Source of the DNA: Phytoseiulus persimilis
Taxonomy: Eukaryota; Arthropoda; Arachnida; Mesostigmata; Phytoseiidae
Assembly: GCA_037576195.1 (NCBI GenBank)
Contig: CM075101.1
Location: forward strand, 20,212,001-20,276,000
Direction of reading: 5' to 3'
Length of the DNA stretch: 64,000 nt
Under the pieces are notes generated by a model. That model searched no databases and had not been told where the DNA came from. It saw only the letters and a program-made list of their open reading frames with translations. The position numbers were made by a program, and so were the translations under genes. Below are positions 14,092-23,592 of this stretch, piece after piece; the stretch's first letter is position 1; each line of letters opens with the position of its first letter.

Positions 14092-14244
14092 GATGCCGCG
14101 CTTTCAGCTGCGTTCTTCGAGTCCTTCCAAAAATAACGTTTATCTCGAAAACGGAGCTTCAAACTGGGGTCGGGCCGAACCGCAGAGTCCGCGACACGCT
14201 GCGTTTCCTGGTGAACGTCTTCATCGAATGGTCCAACCCGGCGG

Positions 14245-14838
14245 TTACCTGGACGTTGAGGTGGCTGTCGCAGTCATGGTCGGAACTTCAGCCGAAGTTC
14301 GATGTTGGAGAAGAGATGAGCGGTCGCAAGGGCTTCCCGATTCTATCTCGTCGATGAAGCGTGAAGTCTCGAACACTATAACTCGGCTCCGTGCACGGTG
14401 GTCTTCAAACACGACCCTTCCGAGTGGAAATTCGGGGTTGACATCACTGCCCATGAGATTCAACGAGACTCGGGTCCACTGTTCAACGTTCAGATGACGA
14501 TGACAACAACGAAAACCGATGATACTTGTCACAGGGAGCGTGCCGTACTCGTTCGAGTTGGGCCTGATCGAATTGAGAGTATCGCCACTACCGGGCCGAC
14601 ATGTTGTTGAGGGCGAGAGGGCAACCCGAGGGCCCGACAATGGCGGAGCGCCTACAGCGATTCGCACAGAGCCCAACAGCACGGTGCACAAGACAAGGAA
14701 CAGCGAAGCGATGGGCGGACACGCGCTCTCGTGTGGAAAAGAGTCGATGCTCCGGAAATTTCCGAAAACTGCTCTAACCCGATTTGACTGATGAGGTTTC
14801 TGATCGATTTCGTTTGCTTCCTTACGGAGAGCGCCCAC
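14245..14838 (-). CDS. Doubtful open frame upstream of the SLC20 gene
   Basis: A 197-codon frame lies about 150 nt upstream of the SLC20 start, on the same strand. Near its N-terminus is a hydrophobic stretch (about residues 43-63, with SLFLVLCTVLLGSV) that could act as a signal peptide or membrane anchor. The rest is hydrophilic and matches no family I know. A CAG|GTAACC donor-like sequence sits at its end, so it could be a first exon or part of the SLC20 5' leader. A frame this long is near the limit of what chance produces in a window of this size. I treat it as possible only. Confidence 0.2.
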   Translation of the reverse strand: MGALRKEANEIDQKPHQSNRVRAVFGNFRSIDSFPHESACPPIASLFLVLCTVLLGSVRIAVGAPPLSGPRVALSPSTTCRPGSGDTLNSIRPNSNEYGTLPVTSIIGFRCCHRHLNVEQWTRVSLNLMGSDVNPEFPLGRVVFEDHRARSRVIVFETSRFIDEIESGSPCDRSSLLQHRTSAEVPTMTATATSTSR

Positions 14839-16241
14839 ACGGGTGCTTCAGAGGTCTAACCGCACTGATTTCATCGCTTGAAGCGAAACCTCCGACGGTA
14901 CACACTCGGCTCCATCGTCCTCGGAACACAGCTTACAGCTGAGAAAACTTGAACTTTCTGAAGCACTCAAAGACGAATCAGATTCTCTTGAATAGTACAC
15001 AAACACTCTCAGAATGGCAAAACAGTGTCGGTGGCTAAGAGCCTGTGACTCTAGAGTGGTGGGTCAAGCTGAGCGTCTCTCTCTTCCTAGAGCGTTCGTA
15101 TTTTCTCGCGGGGAAGAAGCCAAACTGACCTCGGCGACGAGTTCGAGCACTACTGGCCACCGATCGCGCCGCTGTCGCTGCTCAGAAAGTCTCTGTGCAA
15201 GAGCCTCGAAACTCGTTTTCTCCTCGAACTGAAACTTTCCCATTTTCCGAACCAGCGATACATGGGATGATTCAGGGTATTTGGCGAGGAGTCGGAGCGA
15301 GGATCCAATTTTGTACCCGTGGAGTCGGTCCAGAACGATCGCTCTGAATCTCTGATGTTTTGGCTAATCGTGATTGTATAATGGGGTTGGCTAGCCCTTG
15401 ATCAGCCCCGTGCCGCAGGACAGTTGTTCAATCGACAGTCGAGCGGCTCCTCTTGCTCTATTGGTATCGGTTTTCGTTCTCGCTAGAGTTTTCGAAGCGA
15501 CGAAATACGCCAACGTGAGAAGAACGCCGTCGAGCTCCCGATCCCCTTCCCCACTTATCAGTACAGACATGTCTGACGAGAGTCACCGATGTTAGCGTAT
15601 CTCGAAACCCCTGATCGCGAGATATCAATGGCGCAGTTCCTAGTGAACGACTGATGAAATGATGAGGGATCGATTTTTAGCAGTTGGATTAGGGCACGAG
15701 ATTTGGTGTAAGATGAATCGATTTCTCAGCCTTCGAGGCGATAATCCATGCAATTCCTGGTGAATATGTCAATCCAATAACAACTAAGCAACAGTGTAAT
15801 ACCGGAGATAGAGTGACATCAGAGTGAGCTCGCTGGAGCCAGGCCTCCGAAATGACACTTCGGATTGATCCCCCGCGGGAACAGCTGACTTACAGACCTG
15901 ATGTGACACCGGAGCTAAAATTGGAGTGAACGAAACCGATCGGCTCCTTGCCAACGTTCTTTGAAAGCCTTCCTCGTCGTCAACTTCCTGGATAAACGAA
16001 CTGTGATTCATGAGCTGATAACTTCAGTGACGGCTCTCATTTCGCGACGACTGCTGAAGAGTAGTACTCTTTCTAACCGTGTGTCCATCCCTTCGACAAT
16101 ATTTGAGGGACCCCGATCTCAATCATTCTCACTGCCTTGGATCATCAGCGCTCATGGATATCCATGGTTATCCGATTGTTCGTCGTCAGCCGAGATTCCA
16201 GCTGGGCAACAGTAGTGTGCGATCATCCGAGCTCGAAAGTT
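14839..16241. other. Intergenic, nothing recognised
   Basis: Only short overlapping frames are present. I see no domain, splice-phase chain or RNA gene. Confidence 0.5.
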
Positions 16242-16697
16242 CAGGCATTATCCATGGCTCATCAACCGTCAATCCATGGATTCATGGGTGGATGAATGAA
16301 TCGATTGATGAGTTATGCCTAATTGCCATCAGAACTGATGACCTCAGCCATCATTCGTCAGTTTCCCGTTTCCTACATATATGGATAGTGATCACTGGAT
16401 ATTGTAAGTTGAGGGATTCATCATCCATACTTCCCGTCTATAAATATGGGAGATAGATAAATGAGTCTCTGATGGCTGACTTCATCACTTCTCATGGCAA
16501 TGAGGCATAATTCATCGATCCATCCATTAATCCACCCATGGATCCATGGAGTAGTGGATTTTAATCGATGAATAATGCCTGAACTCCGCAGCTCCAGTGA
16601 TAACCAGATGAAGGGAATTCAGGCATTATGCATCAATCACCATCCATGAATTCATAGATATATGAGTGGACGCATGGGCAAAACGATTGATTATGCC
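16242..16697. repeat. Cluster of three ATGG/CCAT-rich palindromic elements
   Basis: Three related elements lie at about 16242-16320, 16502-16591 and 16620-16697. Each begins with a form of AGGCATTAT or AGGCATAA and ends with its complement (TTATGCC or ATAATGCCT). Each contains interspersed CCATGGATTCAT-like and ATCGATTGAT-like blocks. The middle copy reads in the opposite orientation to the first: its GGCAATGAGGCATAA start matches the complement of the first copy's end. Each element is a rough inverted repeat and could fold into a hairpin. They may be small foldback transposons or an expanding simple-repeat family. No coding capacity is seen. Confidence 0.65.
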
Positions 16698-17360
16698 ACG
16701 TCGACAAAAAATGAGGAAGATCAATATCAGAGGTGTGGACTGGATAACGTCCGAACGCCCTCCATGCTCCGGAGATCATATTGGAGCTCCACCGATGTAT
16801 ATATATTTGGTTAGAACGAGCATCTTACGGCAGGCCCTGCAGATGATCTCGACCCTCGAAGATGTTACTCCATCATGGAGCAAACCCATGGCCAACACAC
16901 TCGGAGATGAACACACTGCAGGTATACTGCGCATCGTTCTCGAAAAGTATCAATCCAGCCACCTTACAGAAGGTTATACGAGGTCGCTTCCTTAAAACTT
17001 GGGTTACCCTTGCTGATTCCCGAAACGAGCTCGCCCGCAAAGATGTTTCTAGCCCTATTCTCGCTCATTATTTTCCAAAAGCTCTGAAAGAGGGGAGTGA
17101 TGTCGACCGTTGGAAATTACCTACATTTATGAAAATCCAGCGTCTGTTTATTTGTTTGTGCCCAATGAAGTCGTTCGGTATTGATCGGATTGACGTCGGA
17201 TACCCTTCCCCACCGCCATCACCTCTTCGCCCCCACCCATCCCCCGCCTTACCCCTGTTTTGTACATACATATCATAAGAATCCAGTTGTCCGAATGTTC
17301 CTGATGGACTTCCACGCGACTGATAGGATCGACATGGAAATCAGGGGGGTGGGGGATCCC

Positions 17361-17739
17361 GGGGTCGATCTGACCACACTTTCGGGAGTCTTAAGAGGGT
17401 GTACCGGGATCTATCTCAGCACTCTTCTCGGAGTCTGGGGAGATGATTCCGGGATTGATCACACCTGACTTCTCGGAGTCTAGGGAGGTGATTCTGAGGT
17501 CGATCTTCCCATACTTTTGGGAGTTTGAAGAGGTGTTACCGGCAGGTGTTACCGGCAGCACACTTCTCGGATTCTGGGGTCGATCTGACCGTACTTTTAG
17601 GAGCCTAAGGAGGTGATTCCGGGATCGATCTGTTCATATTCTCGAGAGTTTTAGGATTTAGGTTGGCTCCGGGGTCGATCTCGGCACACTCCTCGGAGTC
17701 TAGGTGAGTGAATCCGCGGGGGCTCTGACCATACTCCTG
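17361..17739 (+). repeat. 45-bp minisatellite, about eight units
   Basis: The sequence aligns as head-to-tail units of 45 bp built on GGGNTCGATCT, then CACTCTTCTCGGAGTCT, then a GGTGATTCC end. Units start near 17361, 17406, 17451 and 17496. Two truncated units follow at about 17541-17575, then further units to about 17715 (one is about 50 bp) and a partial copy. Units differ by many substitutions, so the array is old or not homogenised. The period is a multiple of three, but stops occur in the frames, so I do not read it as protein. Confidence 0.8.
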
Positions 17740-18275
17740 ACAGACAACATGCGCAGATCAGCCGAATAAGGAGATACTTCACAAATGGCGCTGACCCATT
17801 CAAGAGGTAGAAACGTACCTCCTTGCCAGAAACTGCCAGATTGTGTTCGCTCACATCTATGACCGCGATACGATTCTCAACCATGAGGCGCACCGACCCG
17901 ATAGTATGCTAGCGAGAATCGCTACTCCTCAAGCTCTCATGACACTACATGAAAGGCAATGTCTGTTTGTCAGCAGTGAACTCCCGAGGCGAAAGGCGGG
18001 CCAGCCAGCGTAGTCGGCCGAAGGCCGGCTAGTTACGAATAATGAGGAAGATGAGGCATGGAGTCTGCTGTTGGGACCACGATGGCCAAGACAGGGAGAT
18101 TACCCTGAGACGGCTCCCTCACCGAAATGTCTGTTAGAAAAGCATGATAATAACATGGAACGCGTTTCTGTTCATGGAGAGATGCAACTGATTTCCGACA
18201 TATAACGAGGTGTACATGGACGAGGAATGGTTATTGAATCAATGAGTCAATCAATCAGGGCCAGGCGTTACCTAA

Positions 18276-19603
18276 ATGGAGACCAAAAACTGCGAGCAGC
18301 CGAAAGTGAGTCTGACGCCTCCGTTGTTTCGATTACAGGTCCCACTGAGCGAAGTCGATGATACGTTCTTCTTCGATGAGAACAAAGATGCCATAGCCTA
18401 CTATGATCTAGAACCTCTCACGAACACGCTCGGATCGATTCCCGGCGTTCAGAGTGTACCGGGCACATCATACCTCAACATGATGACCCCACCTCAAATT
18501 AATTTACCTCATGAGTTCATGCAGGCCGATCTCAACCATCATTCTTCGATGCAAGGAGTATCAATGCAAGCGAATGACATGTTGCTCAACAGCTGGCTGA
18601 CGGCCTCTTCAAATAATGCCGTGATCCATAACCATAACCAGCATCAGCAGCAGCAACAACAACAGCCGCAGCAACAGCCGCCGCCACCGCCGCCGCCCCA
18701 GCAGCAGCAGCAACAAATGTCCCAAAACATGGATAGCGACTACAGAGGTGACTCGATAGGCTCAGACTCCCTCCATATTGTACTAAAGATCTCCAGATCC
18801 GATATTCGTTGGAGCCGGGTCATGGAGCACTCACGACAACCACGTTTGGTTTTCTAGAAAACCTCCTCGTTTGCAAAGAAGAGGCCGAAGAGCTTCATGA
18901 CCTCGATTCCTACCAGATCCAAGGGTGGAATCAAAATATGCCAAGGCAGCCACACCTCGTGCAAGTGACGCAAGACCCACAGATCAATACACAGCTATTG
19001 TTCGTCGCCTCCGAGGAAACCGACGGACATTCTACCTGCAGTTCCAACGTCTCTACCCCGGATTCCAATTACACTTCTGAACCGCGAACCACATCGAACG
19101 CGAACAAAGGCATGGGGAAGCTCTGGGAGTTTATCAGGTGAGCGTGATTCCACGACTCAGTGGCTGACACGCGCTGTTGGCCTTGGATTCGGGCTCATGG
19201 AGATTTCAGCGAGGCTCTGCGGTGGGAAACGTTTATGCATTTTGGAATGTTCCAGGGACTTGCTCCTCAACCCGGAGACGAATCCGTCGTTGATCAGATG
19301 GGAACGTCGCGAGGACGGAGTTTTCAAATTCGTCCAGAGCGACAAAGTGGCCAAAATGTGGGGAGATCGCAAACAAAACCCTCGGATGACCTACGAAAAA
19401 CTTTCGAGAGCCATGAGGTGAAATGACAAGTAGTGTTTGCAGATGTTATATCAGGGCTGTTTCCTGTTGTAACATCCGAGTCTAAATGCTACCGATTTCA
19501 TATTTTCAGGTATTATTACAAAAGTCAGGTCCTCCTGCCGGTATTTGGACGCCGTTTGGTTTATAAGTTCGGACCCAACGCAACCGGTTGGCGACCTAGT
19601 TAA
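18276..19603 (+). CDS. ETS transcription factor, ESE/ELF3/EHF-type DNA-binding domain
   Basis: Proposed exons are 18276-18747, 18789-19137, 19256-19417 and 19510-19603; they are phase-consistent and give about 358 residues. The ETS domain is split over the last three exons. It runs from KLWEFIRDLLL through [38 protein letters not shown] and [14 protein letters not shown] to the stop. The two recognition-helix arginines (LSRAMRYYY) are intact. [15 protein letters not shown] followed by RRLVYKFG is typical of the ESE group of epithelial ETS factors. The N-terminal exon carries acidic and aromatic residues, then a Gln/Pro tract. I cannot find the Pointed/SAM domain common in this group. The start is uncertain: the sequence before 18339 ends in a good acceptor (GATTACAG), so 18339 may be an internal exon start with the true ATG further upstream. 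Expected role: nuclear, GGAA-binding regulator. Confidence 0.85.
18645..18716 (+). repeat. CAG/CAA/CCG repeat coding a Gln-Pro-Gln tract
   Basis: In-frame CAG, CAA and CCG/CCA codons encode Gln, then Pro, then Gln runs inside the first proposed exon of the ETS gene. Such tracts are common in activation domains and vary in length between individuals. Confidence 0.9.
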
Positions 19604-19718
19604 AAGAAACAGTGAATGCGAGTATGAGATACAATTATGAGGGGTGTGCCGTTATTTGTGAGTTCGCGTATCCGCTTGTTTCTTGGAGATGCTTGAAAAC
19701 CGACTGCTTAGCTGAGAG

Positions 19719-19724
19719 AATAAA
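19719..19724 (+). terminator. AATAAA polyadenylation signal of the ETS gene
   Basis: A canonical hexamer lies 116 nt after the TAA stop of the ETS gene, on the same strand. Confidence 0.65.
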
Positions 19725-22700
19725 TGACATATCTTGTACTCCAAAAACCGTTGATCGCGATGATCCCGAGGTGAGCTCGAACTCTTGAGAACTCAGCTGG
19801 CAAAGTTCAGCATAGTTGATTCAAGACTCACCACATACGCTCATGAAGACGTGTATGCATGCGAATCGTTACCATACACTCCATCGCAGCTCCCTCGACA
19901 AGAATCAATTTATTTTAGTAACTACCGCGACACAGCTGGGCCCAAAAGAAGCTTCGTTTATTCGTAACTGCATTTCATAGATCTACTACGTGGGAAGACG
20001 GACCGAGTGAGGCGTCGATTTTAAGCACTTGGCGCTGACCGTATACCCCACTCCGGACGCGCGGACAGCGGGTCTCGCCTACGGCAAGGAGAATTCAAAG
20101 TTAGAATCAGCTTCAATCCTCCCAGTGCTGAATCAGACGCTAGATTTGGAAATTAGGAGCCGGGAATCAACAAGTCTGAAGACCCACAGATTGTGATATA
20201 AGAATCTCGTTGAAATGCGACAATGAATATTCACCATTAGAAAAACAGAGATCTTCCGTGAGCTTATATGCTTGTTAACACCGTGATGCAATTAAGAACT
20301 ATCACCCCGGATCGAGATGTGAGGGCATGAAGGCGAAAGAGAACTCACCGGCTACATTTTGCGAATTCGAAGAATTCACGATTTTTTCGAGTTCCGATTT
20401 CATCGCCTAGGTACAGGATGAGTACGTTACATATAACCATGGTATGATTATTTGGTGCATTGTTTCCTCGCGATCACAACCCCGGACCGATATCTCCGAT
20501 CCGCCCTTGCGGTTCGCACAGAAAACTTCCAGTTTAAGAAGTTCTCCCGATCCCGGGCGTACGTGTTAGCAGGGAAGGACACGAGGCTGACTCAAGACTC
20601 CATGAGAGTATGAGTGATGTGAGAGGAGCGTGTGTTCACCACATCATCTATTCATCGAATCAGTCAGGATATCAGGAAACTCACATCGAAGAGCTGACGA
20701 CCGAGACTTTTGTTAATGAGTTGATGATACTGGATATTATTGCCTTTTTTCTTGCCTCCTAGGCAAGCCTGAGGAACGAGTAAAACGTCGGCCGGTAACT
20801 CTGCAGCGGATACATAACCCCCTGCGAACCAAGCCATAATTGACAAGTTATGAGAAACTCTTGTTGAGGTCTCCGCTCAAGGTGTCTTAGACAGATGATG
20901 GATACGAAGTTTCTACAATGTACCTGAATCCGTTTCACATAGCTTCAGCTGCAGAGCAACTTGGGCTGCTCTTCTCGCAACTTCCTCAGTGGCGTTTTTG
21001 AAGAAAGAAACATAAACGATGATTCCGCGGTCGACTGTCAACTGAAGAACTGGTTAATTTCTGAGGAGCGCGGCGCGAAATCGAATCTCTGCAGAATCTA
21101 GCCATTTCAAGGGTCTGATCATATCCGATCGAGTCGGTGGATATTCTGTCACTTTGCATGTAAAGTGTACCAACCACGCTCTTCTCATCAACGCGCAGTT
21201 CCGCTTGCACACATTGCTGTATCAGTAGCCTACAATGTGAAGCAGTATCTGCCGCCATCATAGCATGTGGAGTTCACACAATCATCGTCTCCGAAGCGAG
21301 TGCGAGATGATCATACAAGAGAGAATTAGGAATGCCAGCAATGAGCGCCTGTGAGGAGTCTCGTCAGAGCTCCATTTATTCAAAAAACTCCAAAATATTT
21401 AGATATCAGTTTCGACTGCTGTGCCCGCCAAGTTGGCGGGGCGGTGATTCCGAGAAGCGCTGGCGGCTTTCGAGCTCCTCGAATGCCACGATTCGAGCAT
21501 CATGAGAGCAATTTGAACGGAAAGCTCAAGTCAGGGAAGCAAACGAACGAGAGCCGCGGAACGAGAATGTGATTCATCAGTGGCATTACTCGATATTGAG
21601 GATGATACGGAGGTCATGCCGGATTTTGGACTGCAGGCGCACCGAGCGAGGCAAATGGCTTCGAGGTGAATTCTACAACAAATTTTTTGGACTGATTCGC
21701 GAGACATTGTTTCGGAAAAAAAGCCCAGGGGAAACATCCTTCCGGGCCTGAGGAACATGCAGGCTCCAGTCGTAACCAAACAACGTTTTTTCTGGATGAC
21801 ACGATTCCATCTCCCTCGCCTGAGACGTCTCCGCAGGACTTCATGCCCCGCCGGCCGCCCGTCGGTGGCTTTCTCTCACGCGCGTACAACAGGCGCGGGA
21901 AACATCATTCAATATTTTACTATTAGTTCGAACTTGAGTTCTCCGATCGGAGGACGGCAGAAGAACTCAGATTCTCTGCGGCGCTTGGAGAGTGAACTTG
22001 TGCTGTTTCAGATACGAGTGTCTAAATTCACTGTGCGAAACCGTGGACGTAGTCGGGTTTCTCATCCGGTTTCACCGCAGTGGCTGTATTGGGATGATGT
22101 TGATCACTTGTTGGCATAGTTTATATTATCTCCACAAAGTGATTTGGTTGTGAAGGTTGAGCTCGGTCAAGGGTCGGCTAGGTAAGACCAAGACGTTACG
22201 ACATTCATCATCTTTGTATACAAATAAAATGACTCATTCGTGAAAATAAGAGAGCGTGGTGATTCTTTTGGGTTGAACGGGGAGAAGTCATCCAATTGAC
22301 GCCTGAAAATGGGATGTTACAATCTTACATTATTCATCACTATGAAGACGGTCGTGACGGCTCAACCGACGCAGATTGCAAATATCACCCGGGATCCCTC
22401 GCCGTAACAGATATATTTCCTCCTGGCCTCCCTTCGATTCTCCGCGAGGAGCTTGCCTGACTTGCCAAGCGAGGGATGGGATCCCGTGACTGTTGGGTCC
22501 CGACTGCGAAGATCTACTCCAGCATTAGCCCGCAGATTTTGGAACCGGTTTCCGAAGTAGTCGGCCGTCGATCTCGGGAAAGCGACCTCCCGCACGACAC
22601 CATGTCAGCGCGGCCATGCGGATTGGTACGTGGGATGGCTCGAATGAAATTGAAATGCACTTCGGACCCCCGATACCAAATCTCTTATCGAGGAGCTGAT

Positions 22701-22854
22701 GCCTCGAGATAACCTCGGTGACAGATCGTACGCTGGTATTTCAGCATTGCGATTGGAACTCGCAGATGCCTGTCTGAGGAATCGGCCTTTTTCCATGTTT
22801 CTGACGTGAAACTTCCAGTACTGGGACATGTCATATTGACGCCGCATTTGTGTC

Positions 22855-23592
22855 TTGCGTTCCTCAGTGGTTCCAGCACGGTTGCCGGTGAGAACATTCA
22901 AGAAACATGAACCAAAGAAAGAACACACGGAACTCGGCAGGATACTTCAAATCGCCCTCCATGGGGTTGCGAACGGCCGAGCGCAGGTTCACTCAAGTGC
23001 ATCCAGTCATGCCCGAATTCCCTTCCTCAAAGTTGTCAACTTTTCTCGGCTCGCCTTCCCTGTTAATGTTCGTCTTTCTCTTTGGAGTATGGGTTCGCAG
23101 AGACCCACTCTACAACTTTCAACATTCCGTAGCTTTCATGCCAATCCAATTGATTATTTGGAAATCTGTTGGAAACAGACAGACGTTGGCATTCATACAC
23201 CATGCATTTCGAGGACCAATCCTGCGGCACACTATACTGAAGGGTTCATCCCTATCGTACTCTTGGCATCGGAGTCGAAGTCACAGACGGGCACTCATGT
23301 GAGTCGCATTCATATATATTGTTGTTTCACGAAGCCATTCCCGGAGCTGCTGAATCGAAGGATAGTGCTATCATGGTACCTCATACGCTCGAGTTTCCAG
23401 CATCTGCAGCTCCAACAAAGCGATGTGTTGTGCCGGGAAGAAGTCATCTCAGCGCAGAAGGGCTCATATGTATCGGTTCCGTCGAACTCCGCAGATTCTC
23501 AGACAATTGTACTCCATTCACGGGCGATATTGGGGAAGCTTCGGAATTCTCCGAAGCATCAGTTGAGCAATCGCTGGGTGCGACGAGGCTGA
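22855..23592 (+). CDS. Doubtful 245-codon open frame
   Basis: An uninterrupted frame begins at ATG 22855 and ends at 23592. The product is basic, rich in Ser and His, and matches no family I recognise. A second frame on the same strand (22907-23302, 131 codons) overlaps it and has a hydrophobic stretch (LLMFVFLFGVWV). Only one of the two could be coding, and neither shows a clear codon-bias signal by eye. It could be a chance frame, the remains of a gene, or one long exon. Confidence 0.2.
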   Translation: MRSSVVPARLPVRTFKKHEPKKEHTELGRILQIALHGVANGRAQVHSSASSHARIPFLKVVNFSRLAFPVNVRLSLWSMGSQRPTLQLSTFRSFHANPIDYLEICWKQTDVGIHTPCISRTNPAAHYTEGFIPIVLLASESKSQTGTHVSRIHIYCCFTKPFPELLNRRIVLSWYLIRSSFQHLQLQQSDVLCREEVISAQKGSYVSVPSNSADSQTIVLHSRAILGKLRNSPKHQLSNRWVRRG

